This document shows positions 42,100-51,358 of a stretch of 64,000 nt of DNA, piece by piece. Numbering within the stretch: position 1 is the first letter of the stretch; every line of letters starts with the position of its first letter. Source of the stretch: Mycolicibacterium pulveris (GTDB lineage: Bacteria; Actinomycetota; Actinomycetes; Mycobacteriales; Mycobacteriaceae); NCBI RefSeq assembly GCF_010725725.1, contig NZ_AP022599.1, positions 4,340,001 through 4,404,000 on the forward strand, written 5' to 3'. Below the pieces are notes generated by a model, which saw only the letters and a list, made by a program, of their open reading frames with translations, was not told the origin of the DNA and searched no databases. A program made the position numbers and the translations under genes.

Positions 42100-42636
42100 G
42101 TGAGACTTCTCCGTGGGCTCGGGCTGGCCCTGATCAGCGCTGCGACGGCACTCGGGCTGGCCGCCCCCGCCCAGGCGCAGGGTGACGTCAAGGCCCCGGG
42201 CGTGCCCGAAGGCGTCTACAACGTCAATATCGATGGTCAGGCCACCACGGAATGGGAGATCTTTCCGCTGTGCGTTCCCGTCGTGGGCGACCTGCGTGAA
42301 CCGCTGCTGCTTCCGGTCGCATGCACGCTGAAGATCACCCCGAAAGGTCAGCCGGGTGCCGAGGCCGTCATGGTCGGCGGCCGGTGGCAGTTCGACTACG
42401 ACACGATCGACGGAAAGACCTGTCCGGACGGCTCCAAGGCGCCGCAGCAGACGATCTATTCGTTCGACCCCTACAACTGGGTGGGCACCATGAAGGTGAT
42501 CCACGGCGCGGTGTGCGGTGAGCAGGCCGCGATGGTCGAAGTGCCCCTGACGATGTCGTTCAACCGGCCGCTGGCCATCCCCGTCGACCAGTACCCGCTG
42601 ATCTGCGAGCCCGGCGGGCTGCGGCGCTGTTTCTGA
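42100..42636 (+). CDS. Secreted protein of unknown function
   Basis: About 178 residues with a signal peptide (LRGLGLALISAATALGLA, cleavage near AQA-QG) and a mature domain with several Cys (PLCVP, ACTLK, KTCPDG, AVCGE, LICEP). This layout is common in exported mycobacterial proteins. GTG 42100 is preferred because GAAGGGG lies eight bases before it; GTG 42091 is too close. No function assigned. Confidence 0.72.
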   Translation: MRLLRGLGLALISAATALGLAAPAQAQGDVKAPGVPEGVYNVNIDGQATTEWEIFPLCVPVVGDLREPLLLPVACTLKITPKGQPGAEAVMVGGRWQFDYDTIDGKTCPDGSKAPQQTIYSFDPYNWVGTMKVIHGAVCGEQAAMVEVPLTMSFNRPLAIPVDQYPLICEPGGLRRCF

Positions 42637-42648
42637 GCTGCGTCTGAC

Positions 42649-43782
42649 TTGCCGGACGAACCGTCGATCGGCCGAGCCGCAGGCCATGGTCTGCGGCGCA
42701 CCGAGCGGCCCAGCCTGCCGCTGCGCGACGGCAAGGTCGTCGACCTGACCGGGCCCGGACGGACCGATCGTTGGGGGGTCACCTGCACCGACCTGGGCGC
42801 ATCCGTGGTGGCGCCCAACGGCAAGTTGGTCTCGGTGTTCGGTGACACGTTCTCCGGCGCCAAGGTCGGTCAGGGCGACTGGCGTTCGCCCGTCGTGCTG
42901 ATCGGCACCGGGGACGCCAACCACGAAATCGTCTACGAGCGCGCCGGCGGCGCCGACCCGGACTACGCCCGACAACCGTGGCACTACGTACACGACAGCG
43001 CGTCCAGTGGATGGCGTCGGGGCGGCATCAGCACCGTCATCCCCTCCGACCTGCTGTGCGTCGGCGACTCCATCTATCTGCACGCCATCGTCAATCGCGG
43101 CTTCGGCACCGTGATCTGGACCGAGATCTGGCGCTCCGACGACAGCGGGGTGTCCTGGACCCACCTGGGTGAGAACGCCAAGTTTCCCGCCGACCTGCAC
43201 AACGGCCACGCCCAATGTTGGTCGTGGGACCACGATCCCGACGACGGCTGGGTCTACGTGGTGGCCACCGGTTTCCAGCGCGACAAGGGCATCATTCTGA
43301 TGCGGGTGCGGCCCGACGACATCGGCGACAGATCACGGTACGTGAGTTGGGGTTTCACCGACGGTCACTGGCGGTGGGGCGCCGCGGCCACCCCGATCAC
43401 CCCCGCGGGTGAGAAATGGGGTGAGTTGACCTTTCGCCGGGTGGCGAAACGAAAATGGGTGCTCGGCGGGTTCCTGGCTTCGGCGTACGCGCTCGGCTAT
43501 CGTGTCGTCGACTCGCCCGTGGCCAACATGCACACGACGCCCCTGCAGACCCCGGTGGTCGGTTCGGCGTGGTCCGGTGAGAACCACCGCAACAACGAGG
43601 TCGCCCAGCTCTACGGCGGATACCTGCTGCCCGGTTCGCGGTTCGACGTCGACGGCGGATTCGGGCTGGTGGTGTCGCAGTGGCACACCGCCGCCGGATG
43701 GCCTTACCGCGCAATGCAGTTCAAGGGCGCGCTGCGCGACACCACCGATACCGAGACGCCCTTCGACCCGATCGACCTGTAG
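42649..43782 (+). CDS. DUF4185 (beta-propeller/sialidase-like) domain protein
   Basis: 377 residues starting at TTG 42649. Repeated Trp/Asp-rich beta segments such as VSVFGDTFSGA, WRSDDSGVSWTHLG and YGGYLLPGSRF are typical of DUF4185 proteins with a sialidase-like propeller. No signal peptide is seen at this start. A stem-loop follows the stop. Enzymatic activity is unproven for the family. Confidence 0.72.
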   Translation: MPDEPSIGRAAGHGLRRTERPSLPLRDGKVVDLTGPGRTDRWGVTCTDLGASVVAPNGKLVSVFGDTFSGAKVGQGDWRSPVVLIGTGDANHEIVYERAGGADPDYARQPWHYVHDSASSGWRRGGISTVIPSDLLCVGDSIYLHAIVNRGFGTVIWTEIWRSDDSGVSWTHLGENAKFPADLHNGHAQCWSWDHDPDDGWVYVVATGFQRDKGIILMRVRPDDIGDRSRYVSWGFTDGHWRWGAAATPITPAGEKWGELTFRRVAKRKWVLGGFLASAYALGYRVVDSPVANMHTTPLQTPVVGSAWSGENHRNNEVAQLYGGYLLPGSRFDVDGGFGLVVSQWHTAAGWPYRAMQFKGALRDTTDTETPFDPIDL

Positions 43783-43791
43783 CCGATCCTT

Positions 43792-43853
43792 CGCGAGCAG
43801 ACGTGTACACCCCCAAACCCGTCAGATTTAGGGGGTGTACGCGTCTGCTCGCG
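43792..43853. repeat. Long inverted repeat (23-base arms), probable terminator or mycobacterial intergenic repeat
   Basis: Arms 43792-43814 and 43831-43853 pair over 23 positions with one G-U. The outer part reads CGCGAGCAGACG and the inner part GTACACCCCC. It lies ten bases after the DUF4185 stop and 32 bases before the next gene on the same strand. Confidence 0.7.
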
Positions 43854-43885
43854 GAAGTAATCGGCCGGCGCCTAAGGTGTAGAGC

Positions 43886-44968
43886 GTGAAATCTGGCGCC
43901 AAACGGGTAGTGGTCTGGGGCACCGGCTTCGTCGGCAAGATGGTGATCGCCGAGATCGTCAAGCACCCGCTTTTCGAACTCGTCGGCGTAGGCGTGAGCA
44001 ACCCCGACAAGGTCGGCCGCGATGTCGGCGAAATATGCGGTCTGCAAACAACTCTCGGTATCACCGCCACCGACGACGTGGACGCGCTGATCGCGCTCAA
44101 ACCCGATGCGTTGGTGCACTACGGCCCCACCGCGGCGCACGCCGACGACAACATCGCGCTGATCACCCGGTTCCTGCGCGCAGGCATCGATGTCTGCTCG
44201 ACGGCGATGACCCCGTGGGTGTGGCCGAGCATGCACCTGAACCCACCGAACTGGATCGAACCGGTCACCCAGGCATGTGAGCTGGGGGAGTCGTCGTGCT
44301 TCACCACCGGCATCGATCCCGGTTTCGCCAACGACCTGTTTCCGATGACGCTCATGGGACTGTGCTCAGAGGTCCGTAAGGTGCGCGCCGCCGAACTGCT
44401 CGACTACACCGACTACACCGGTGATTACGACCGTGAGATGGGTATCGGCAAGCCACCGGAGTACCGGCCACTGCTGGAGAACCCCGACATCCTGGTATTC
44501 GCGTGGGGCGCAACAGTTCCGATGATCGCCCACGCCGCGGGCATCATGCTGGACGAGATCACCACGACGTGGGACAAGTGGGTGACGCCGACCGAACGAA
44601 GAACCGCCAAGGGCATCATCGAACCCGGCAACGTCGCGGCGGTACGGTTCACCGTCAACGGTGTTTACCAGGGGCAGACCCGAATTCAGCTCGAACACGT
44701 CAACCGGATCGGCAACGACGCCGCACCGGACTGGCCGTCGGGCCACCAAAACGACGTCTACCGCGTCGAGATCGACGGCACGCCGAGCATCGTCCAGGAG
44801 ACCGCGTTCCGGTTCACCGACGGATCGGGACGCGACGCGGCCGCCGCCGGGTGCCTGGCCACCGGGCTGCGCGCGCTCAACGCCGTACCCGCGGTCAACG
44901 ACCTTTCCCCTGGTTGGGTGACCGCGCTGGACCTGCCGCTGATCCCCGGGATGGGGACGATCCGCTGA
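43886..44968 (+). CDS. DapB-like NAD(P)-dependent oxidoreductase (dihydrodipicolinate reductase N-terminal fold)
   Basis: 360 residues. An N-terminal Rossmann fold with VVWGTGFVGKM is followed by an alpha/beta domain resembling 2,4-diaminopentanoate dehydrogenase and related mycobacterial proteins, with TTGIDPGFANDLFP as a landmark. True DapB is much shorter (about 245), so lysine synthesis is unlikely. GTG 43886. The substrate is unknown. Confidence 0.75.
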   Translation: MKSGAKRVVVWGTGFVGKMVIAEIVKHPLFELVGVGVSNPDKVGRDVGEICGLQTTLGITATDDVDALIALKPDALVHYGPTAAHADDNIALITRFLRAGIDVCSTAMTPWVWPSMHLNPPNWIEPVTQACELGESSCFTTGIDPGFANDLFPMTLMGLCSEVRKVRAAELLDYTDYTGDYDREMGIGKPPEYRPLLENPDILVFAWGATVPMIAHAAGIMLDEITTTWDKWVTPTERRTAKGIIEPGNVAAVRFTVNGVYQGQTRIQLEHVNRIGNDAAPDWPSGHQNDVYRVEIDGTPSIVQETAFRFTDGSGRDAAAAGCLATGLRALNAVPAVNDLSPGWVTALDLPLIPGMGTIR

Positions 44969-45030
44969 GAAACGCTAACCTCGCCCCAACGGCTTGATAT
45001 CCGGATAGATTTCCATCGAGACGGGAAACC

Positions 45031-46785
45031 ATGTCTGACGGCGTAGGGCTGTCGGTTGGTGCCACCAACCTGGCGGCCGTGATGGTGGGCCGGACCGCGG
45101 TGTTGCGGTCACCGGTTCTGACGCGCTACCCCCACCGGCCCCCCGAGGTCGGCGTACCCAGCCAGAACCCCAGGCTCACCGAGCGCGGGCTGATCCTGAC
45201 CGATTTCGTCGACCGGGTGGGCGACCCGGTGGGGATCGTCGCCGCCGACGGCACCACCCACCGCGCGGACGTCGTACTTGCCGACGCGCTGCGCGCCATG
45301 CTCTACGCCGTCGGCGGTGGCCGGGCGCCCGCCGGGCCGGTTACCGTCACGCACCCCGCGCACTGGGGCCCCGCCGCGGTGGAGGCGCTGCGCACCGCAC
45401 TGGCCGCGATTCCCGAATTCGGGCAGCCCAAGCCCGCGCCGGTGATCTCGGATGCGACGGCCGCGCTGACCGCGCTGCAAGACGATCCCGGCGTGCCCGC
45501 CCGCGGGGTGATCGCGCTGTGTGATTTCGGCGGCAGCGGCGCCAGCATCACCCTGGTCGACGCGGCCAACGGCTACACGCCCGTCGGCCCGACACTGCGG
45601 CACACCGACCTGTCCGGTGATCTCGTCGACCAGGCGCTGCTCACCCATGTCATCGAGGATCTGTCCGCGGCAGGCACCATCGACCTGTCGTCGACGTCGG
45701 CGATCGGGTCGCTGGCCCGGCTGCGCGCGCAGTGCCGCGGCGCGAAGGAACGCCTGTCCACCGCCGCCGCGACCACCTTGATGGCCGAACTGCCCGGGCA
45801 CCGCAGCGAGGTCCGGGTCACCCGCACCGAACTCGACGAGGCGATCCGCCAGCCGGTCACCGACTTCACGACGACGCTGCAGGACACGCTGGAGCGCAAC
45901 GGAATTCACAACGCCGACCTTGCCGCCGTGGCGACAGTGGGCGGCGGGGCGCGGATCCCGCTCATCACCACCGCGCTGTCCGAACACTTCCGCGTGCCGG
46001 TCGTCACCGTCGAGCACCCGGAGCTGGCAGCCGCGATCGGCGGCGGCCTGGCGGCGGTGCGCGGAACGGTCGAGGAGGGTGCGACGTCGATGTCGGCCGC
46101 CCCCGGCGTCGCCGCTGCGGCCGCCGCCGCGACCGCCATGGCGCCCGAGGCGCCGCAGCCCGAGGAGGGTCCGGTCGGGGCTCTGGCCTGGTCGGATGCC
46201 GAGGACATCCCGGAGGTGCCGACCGCCGACCCGTATGCCTATCCGGTCGTTCCCGGCCGCGCTGACGAGCCGCGCCCGCAGATGCAGTTCGACCACGAAT
46301 CCTGGGACGATCTGCCGGCGCCCCTGCTGCCGTGGTACCGCAAACCCGCGGTCGCGGCGAGTGTCGGGGTGATCGCCCTGCTCGCTGCGCTGACCGCGGC
46401 GGTGCTGTTCGTCGTCCGCGGTGACTCCGCCCCGTCACCGGCCTCGACCACCGAACCCATCACCGCCACGCCGAGACCGGCCACCACCGAGCCACCCCCA
46501 CCGACGACCCAGGCGCCACCGCCGCCGCGCACCGTCACCCAACAGCAACCACCACCGGTGACCCAGACCGTCACGGCACCGCCGCCGTCACCAGAGCCGA
46601 GCCCAGAACCGCCGCCCGAGTCCGCGCCGGAGCCACCGCCCGAGCCCACGCCGGAGCCCGCACCGGAGCCGGAGCCCGCACCAGAACCGGAGCCGCCGCC
46701 GTGGAGCCCCACGCCGCCCTATCCGACGATCCCGGGGTTGCCGTGGGTGCCCGCGCCGCCACTGCCCGCGCCGCCGGGTCCGTGA
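45031..46785 (+). CDS. Hsp70-like ATPase domain with transmembrane helix and Pro-rich extracytoplasmic tail
   Basis: 584 residues. The N-terminal 350 residues have an actin/Hsp70-type fold (GLSVGATNLAAV, VTHPAHWGPAAVEAL, CDFGGSGASI, VGGGARIPLI). After an acidic linker there is one membrane helix near residue 455 and about 110 residues of Pro/Glu/Thr repeats (PEPPPE type). The phosphate-loop residues differ from true DnaK (SVGATN for GTTN), and no substrate-binding domain is present. It resembles the mycobacterial Pro-rich protein Rv2264c, recalled from memory. Confidence 0.8.
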   Translation: MSDGVGLSVGATNLAAVMVGRTAVLRSPVLTRYPHRPPEVGVPSQNPRLTERGLILTDFVDRVGDPVGIVAADGTTHRADVVLADALRAMLYAVGGGRAPAGPVTVTHPAHWGPAAVEALRTALAAIPEFGQPKPAPVISDATAALTALQDDPGVPARGVIALCDFGGSGASITLVDAANGYTPVGPTLRHTDLSGDLVDQALLTHVIEDLSAAGTIDLSSTSAIGSLARLRAQCRGAKERLSTAAATTLMAELPGHRSEVRVTRTELDEAIRQPVTDFTTTLQDTLERNGIHNADLAAVATVGGGARIPLITTALSEHFRVPVVTVEHPELAAAIGGGLAAVRGTVEEGATSMSAAPGVAAAAAAATAMAPEAPQPEEGPVGALAWSDAEDIPEVPTADPYAYPVVPGRADEPRPQMQFDHESWDDLPAPLLPWYRKPAVAASVGVIALLAALTAAVLFVVRGDSAPSPASTTEPITATPRPATTEPPPPTTQAPPPPRTVTQQQPPPVTQTVTAPPPSPEPSPEPPPESAPEPPPEPTPEPAPEPEPAPEPEPPPWSPTPPYPTIPGLPWVPAPPLPAPPGP

Positions 46786-46800
46786 CGGCGGCGCCGGCCC

Positions 46801-47919
46801 TCAGTGCACCTTCGGCCGCTTGGTGAGCACCACGTGGGCCATCGGGATCTGCATCTGTTCGGGTGCGGCGGCGACCCGTTCGGCCACAGCGGCCTCCATG
46901 CGGTCGAGGAAATCCGGCACCCGGGGGTCGGCCAGGCCGCTGTCAAGGGCGCGGGCCAGCGTCGGAAGCACCGCAGCGCGCAAAAACGCCGCCCACTGCC
47001 GGCCGAAAAGCGCTGAGTCGGAGTTGGTTTGGTATTGGTTCCAGAACCGGTCTTCGGCGTCGAACACCTCCAGATGCTCGATCTCGAGCTGTTCGAAGCG
47101 GCCCTTCGGCGCGAAGGGCGCCAGGAAGTCGGCCTTGCTGCGCCCGACGATCGGGAGACACATGCGGTGTACCTCCTCGGCCGAGATCAGCTGCTGACCC
47201 GCCAACTCGTTGAGGGCGTCGACCAGCGCCTTGAGCAACGGGCGATAACCGAACTCGCCGGCGTCGTCGACGGCCATCGTCATGACCACCAGCCGGCCGC
47301 CGCGACGCAGTTCCCTGCCCCGGCACGCGATGAACGCCAGCCAGTCGTCGGCGCCCTGCTTAACGTAGGCGGCACGCACGTCGTCGCTGGCGCTGTAGGC
47401 CATGTGTACGTGGTCGGGGATGGGCACCGGAACGCGTCGCAGCCACTGCACCGCCCAGGAACTCCAGCCCAGGTGCACGCTGCTGGTCGGCAGGATCTGC
47501 TCGTAGAAGGACCGGCCCACCGCCGTGGGGAAGGTGTTGGCGTCTTCGTGCAGATAGCTGTCGGGGTCCTCGGTCAGCGTGCGAAACAGCGCCGAGAAAT
47601 CGTTGTCGGGCACATCGGTGTGCGCCACCAGCACCGAATGGTCGAGCCGGGTCCGCTTGCGGATGGCGCGGACGGCCGAGCAGATGGGCAGCAGCGAATT
47701 GTGGCCCGTGGCGGCGCCGTAGTCGGCGATGACGATCGGCTGCGGCGCGGCAGGCAGCGGCACCTCCGACGCGGCCGTCTCGAACAGCGCGATCGCCGGA
47801 CGCAGACCCGCGGCCTGCAGACGCGAACTCGCGGTGTAGGACTCGCTTTCGATCGGCTCGGGACGCACGACGATGCTGGACTCAGGCACCGCGACGTCCG
47901 ACACGTGCGCACGGTTCAC
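46801..47919 (-). CDS. SABATH-type SAM-dependent carboxyl methyltransferase
   Basis: 372 residues. The SAM-binding segment VIADYGAATGHNSLLP and the downstream LGWSSWAVQWLRRVP are characteristic of the SABATH family, which methylates carboxyl groups of small acids such as salicylate in plants. Bacterial members exist but are poorly known. GTG 47919 starts the conserved part. It is divergent from a membrane protein 46 bases away. Confidence 0.78.
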   Translation of the reverse strand: MNRAHVSDVAVPESSIVVRPEPIESESYTASSRLQAAGLRPAIALFETAASEVPLPAAPQPIVIADYGAATGHNSLLPICSAVRAIRKRTRLDHSVLVAHTDVPDNDFSALFRTLTEDPDSYLHEDANTFPTAVGRSFYEQILPTSSVHLGWSSWAVQWLRRVPVPIPDHVHMAYSASDDVRAAYVKQGADDWLAFIACRGRELRRGGRLVVMTMAVDDAGEFGYRPLLKALVDALNELAGQQLISAEEVHRMCLPIVGRSKADFLAPFAPKGRFEQLEIEHLEVFDAEDRFWNQYQTNSDSALFGRQWAAFLRAAVLPTLARALDSGLADPRVPDFLDRMEAAVAERVAAAPEQMQIPMAHVVLTKRPKVH

Positions 47920-47965
47920 ACCACGACCGTAGTCGTCGCCGCCGTCGCCGTGACAGACTTCGCCC

Positions 47966-48685
47966 ATGAGTGGAAGGTTCGGCCCGCGCCTCGCTGTCGT
48001 CGTATCCTCCTTGGCCTTGGTGGTCGGTATCGCCGGCGTCATCGCCGCGTTGGTCCTCAACACTTTCGTGCTCGACGACTTCGACGCCTACGGCGAGGTG
48101 CCGATCCCCGGTTCGGGCGACGTGCGGCTACCCCAGGGGGACGTGACCGTCAGTTTTCACACCGCGATCACCGGACAGCCGACCAGCGGGTTTCCCGTTC
48201 CGCAGATCAGCGTGAGCATCAAACCGCCTGAAGGCGTTGCCGATCCGGTGGTGATCGAAAGCATCGGCGGGACGACCACGGTGAACAGCGACACCCACGT
48301 GCGGGTGTGGACGGCGCGGATCGCCGAAGGCGGCACCTACCACGTCACCACCGACGGCGACGTCAACGGCTACATCAGCCCGCGCCTGGCGTTCGGCCAC
48401 GGCAGCAACCACGGTTGGCTGCTGTGGCTATTCGGCGGCCTCGCCGCAGCGGGGGCGGTGCTGCTGATCCCGTCGGTGCTCTGGTCGATCCGCGCCGCCA
48501 AACGGGCCCGCCCTCTGGAGCCCGACGAAGTGGCGCCCGTCGACACGCCGCAGGCCAAAGCCCCGGGCGACCAGGGTCTGCGGCTCGAGCAGCTCAGGAC
48601 GCTGGCGGGGCTGCGCGATTCGGGCGCGCTCAGCGACGAGGAGTTCCAGGCCGAGAAGCGCCGCATCCTCGACAACCGGGGCTAG
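47966..48685 (+). CDS. Membrane protein with C-terminal SHOCT domain
   Basis: 239 residues: a helix at about 8-32, an extracytoplasmic beta-rich segment to about residue 150, a second helix at about 152-175, then a cytoplasmic tail ending in a SHOCT motif (LRTLAGLRDSGALSDEEFQAEK gives the landmarks LRDSGALSDEEF). SHOCT domains mediate oligomerisation. The function is unknown. Confidence 0.76.
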   Translation: MSGRFGPRLAVVVSSLALVVGIAGVIAALVLNTFVLDDFDAYGEVPIPGSGDVRLPQGDVTVSFHTAITGQPTSGFPVPQISVSIKPPEGVADPVVIESIGGTTTVNSDTHVRVWTARIAEGGTYHVTTDGDVNGYISPRLAFGHGSNHGWLLWLFGGLAAAGAVLLIPSVLWSIRAAKRARPLEPDEVAPVDTPQAKAPGDQGLRLEQLRTLAGLRDSGALSDEEFQAEKRRILDNRG

Positions 48686-49311
48686 TGCCCGCGTACGACC
48701 CAGTCGTCGTAGTTGACCAGCTCGTCGCCGATCGTGGTGGAATCGCCGTGTCCGGTGTAGACGACGGTCTCGCCGGGCAGCTTCCCGAGCCGGCCCGAGA
48801 TGGATTCCAGAATCGTCCCGAAGTCGGAGAACGACCGGCCCGTGGCGCCGGGGCCGCCCTGAAACAGGGTGTCGCCGCTGAACACCGCGTTGAGTTCGGG
48901 GGCGTGCCAGCACACCGAACCCGGCGAGTGCCCCGGGGTGTGCAGGGCGCGCAGCTCGATGCCGGCGACCGTCAAGGTGTCGCCGTCGTCGACGGTACGA
49001 AAGTCCTTGTCCGGGTGGGTCATCCGCCACAGCATATCGTCGGCCGGGTGCATCAGCACTGGCGCGTCGAGCGCCGCGGACAACTCAGGGGCGACGGTGA
49101 TGTGGTCGTTGTGGCCGTGTGTGCACACGATCGCGACCACGTGCCGGTCGCCCACCGCGGCGCGGATCGGCTCGGCGTCGTGGGCGGCGTCGAACACCAA
49201 CACCTCTTTTTCGTCGCCGACAAGCCAGATGTTGTTGTCGACTTCCCAACTGCCACCGTCGAGTTCGAACGTTCCGCTGGTGACCACCCGTTGAATCGGC
49301 CCGCCGTTCAT
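48682..49311 (-). CDS. MBL-fold metallo-hydrolase linked to mycothiol-dependent formaldehyde oxidation
   Basis: 209 residues with the metal motif THGHNDH, HTPGHSPG, FSGDTLFQGG and TGHGDSTT, typical of glyoxalase II-like enzymes. It follows mscR by 25 bases in the same operon, as in M. tuberculosis (Rv2259-Rv2260, from memory). A plausible role is hydrolysis of S-formylmycothiol to formate and mycothiol. ATG 49311 follows GAGGAGACGAGG. Confidence 0.85.
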   Translation of the reverse strand: MNGGPIQRVVTSGTFELDGGSWEVDNNIWLVGDEKEVLVFDAAHDAEPIRAAVGDRHVVAIVCTHGHNDHITVAPELSAALDAPVLMHPADDMLWRMTHPDKDFRTVDDGDTLTVAGIELRALHTPGHSPGSVCWHAPELNAVFSGDTLFQGGPGATGRSFSDFGTILESISGRLGKLPGETVVYTGHGDSTTIGDELVNYDDWVVRGH

Positions 49312-49336
49312 CCTCGTCTCCTCTTCGCGCAAGCGC

Positions 49337-50428
49337 TCATCGGTCAAAAACCACCACGGATCTCAGCACCTCTCCGTTGTGCATCTTGTGGAACGCCTCC
49401 TCGATGTCGCCGATGCCGATGCGCTCGGTGACGAACTTGTCCAGCGGCAACCGGCCCTGCAGATACAGGCTGACCAGGTTGGGGAAGTCGCGTTCGGGCA
49501 GGCAGTCGCCGTACCACGAGGACTTCAGCGAGCCGCCGCGGGAGAAGAAGTCCACCAGCGGCATCTCCAGCGTCATCTCCGGTGTCGGAACACCCACCAG
49601 CACCACGGTGCCCGCCAGGTCGCGGGCGTAGAACGCCTGCTTCCAGGTCTCCGGCCGCCCGACCGCGTCGATCACCACATCGGCGCCGAACCCGTCGGTG
49701 AGGTCCTGGATCGTCGTCACCGGATCCAGTTCGCGCGCGTTGATGGTGTGGGTGGCGCCGAACTCGCGCGCCCAGTCCAGCTTCTTGTCGTCGGTGTCCA
49801 CCGCGATGATCCGCTTGGCGCCCACCAGCGCCGCACCGGCGATCGCGGCGTCACCGACACCGCCGCAGCCGATGACCGCCACCGTGTCGTCGCGGCCGAC
49901 CCCGCCGGTGTTGATCGCCGCGCCGATGCCGGCCATCACCCCGCAACCCAGCAGCCCGGCCACCGCCGGGTCGGCGGCCGAATCGACTTTGGTGCACTGC
50001 CCTTCGTGCACGAGTGTCTTGTCGGCGAACGCGCCGATGCCCAACGCCGGGGTCAACTCGGTGCCGTCGGCCAGCGTCATCTTCTGCGCCGCGTTGTGGG
50101 TGTCGAAGCACAAATGCGGGCGGCCGCGCTTACACGCCCGGCACTGCCCGCAGACCGCGCGCCAGTTGAGCACCACGAAATCGCCTGGGGCCACGTTGGT
50201 GACGCCCTCACCGACCGACTCGACGGTGCCGGCGGCCTCATGACCGAGCAGGAACGGAAACTCGTCGTTGATACCGCCCTCCCGATAGGTCAGGTCGGTA
50301 TGGCACACCCCGCAGGCGGTGACGTCGACCACCACCTCGCCCGGGCCGGGATCGGGGATGACCACATCCACCAACTCGACCGGCGCACCCTTCTTCTGCG
50401 AAACCACACCACGAACCGTTTGACTCAT
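49337..50428 (-). CDS. mscR: S-(hydroxymethyl)mycothiol dehydrogenase / nitrosomycothiol reductase
   Basis: 363 residues, a zinc-dependent class III-type alcohol dehydrogenase. The catalytic zinc site is in CGVCHTDL and GHEAAG, the structural zinc cysteines in [15 protein letters not shown], and the NAD motif is GCGGVG. The sequence, size and following MBL gene fit MscR, which oxidises the formaldehyde-mycothiol adduct and reduces S-nitrosomycothiol. It is an indicator of an actinobacterial, mycothiol-using host. Confidence 0.92.
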   Translation of the reverse strand: MSQTVRGVVSQKKGAPVELVDVVIPDPGPGEVVVDVTACGVCHTDLTYREGGINDEFPFLLGHEAAGTVESVGEGVTNVAPGDFVVLNWRAVCGQCRACKRGRPHLCFDTHNAAQKMTLADGTELTPALGIGAFADKTLVHEGQCTKVDSAADPAVAGLLGCGVMAGIGAAINTGGVGRDDTVAVIGCGGVGDAAIAGAALVGAKRIIAVDTDDKKLDWAREFGATHTINARELDPVTTIQDLTDGFGADVVIDAVGRPETWKQAFYARDLAGTVVLVGVPTPEMTLEMPLVDFFSRGGSLKSSWYGDCLPERDFPNLVSLYLQGRLPLDKFVTERIGIGDIEEAFHKMHNGEVLRSVVVFDR

Positions 50429-50562
50429 GCATCCAACCTATCGGGCGGCGAGGACGATGCCGAAGTGCCGTCGAGCCTGCGCACAGATCGCGAATTCGCG
50501 GCGGATCGCGATCTAGCTGCAGTTTCGGTGAGAAGGGCGTGGCGGGGTGGAAGGCTGGGGTC

Positions 50563-51333
50563 ATGCTCCCCGCGCTCTACCTCTCACACGGCGCGCCTCC
50601 GCTCGTCGACGACGACCTGTGGGTATCGCAGCTGCGCGCCTGGGCCGGCGAGCTGCCGCGCCCGACGGCGATCCTCGTCGTCTCCGCGCACTGGGAGTCC
50701 GCGCCGCTGACCATCGGGTCGACGTCGCCGCAGACGCCGCTGACCTACGATTTCTGGGGGTTTCCGCAGCGCTACTACGAGGTCACCTACGACGCGCCGG
50801 GCGCCACCGACGTGGCGGCGCGGGTGCAAGCCGCGATGCCCGCCGACGAACCGGTGCGCCACGATCCGCGCCGCAGGCTCGACCACGGCGCCTACGTCCC
50901 GTTGACGGTGATGTATCCCGACGCCGACGTCCCCGTCGTGCAGATCTCGATGCCGACGCTGGATCCGCGACGGCTGATGACGCTCGGCGAACGGCTGCGC
51001 CCGCTGCGCGACGACGGCGTGCTGCTGATCGGGTCCGGGTTCACCACCCACGGGCTGCCGTTCCTGCACGACTGGTCGCCGGACGCGGTGCCGCCGGATT
51101 GGTCGACGGAATTCGACGCGTGGGCCGCCGAGCAGTTCGCCACCGGAGACGTCGACGCGCTCATCGACTTCCGCCACCGCGCCCCCGGCATGCCGTACGC
51201 GCATCCGACGATCGAGCACTTCTCGCCGCTGTTCGTCGCGTTGGGCGCCTCCGCCGACCCGGGCCGGCCCGCGCGCCAGGTGATTGACGGCTATTGGATG
51301 GGCCTGGCCAAACGGTCGATTGAACTCAGCTGA
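50563..51333 (+). CDS. Class III extradiol ring-cleavage dioxygenase (LigB/DODA family)
   Basis: 256 residues. Metal-ligand candidates are the His residues in LSHGAPP, SAHWES and LDHGAYVP, and a later HPTIEHFSPLF, in the order of the DODA family. Members cleave aromatic catechol-type rings or DOPA. ATG 50563 starts right at the conserved domain. It is divergent from mscR across a 134-base gap in which I see no clear promoter. Confidence 0.82.
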   Translation: MLPALYLSHGAPPLVDDDLWVSQLRAWAGELPRPTAILVVSAHWESAPLTIGSTSPQTPLTYDFWGFPQRYYEVTYDAPGATDVAARVQAAMPADEPVRHDPRRRLDHGAYVPLTVMYPDADVPVVQISMPTLDPRRLMTLGERLRPLRDDGVLLIGSGFTTHGLPFLHDWSPDAVPPDWSTEFDAWAAEQFATGDVDALIDFRHRAPGMPYAHPTIEHFSPLFVALGASADPGRPARQVIDGYWMGLAKRSIELS

Positions 51334-51358
51334 TCGGCATACCGTTGAACCGACTGAC

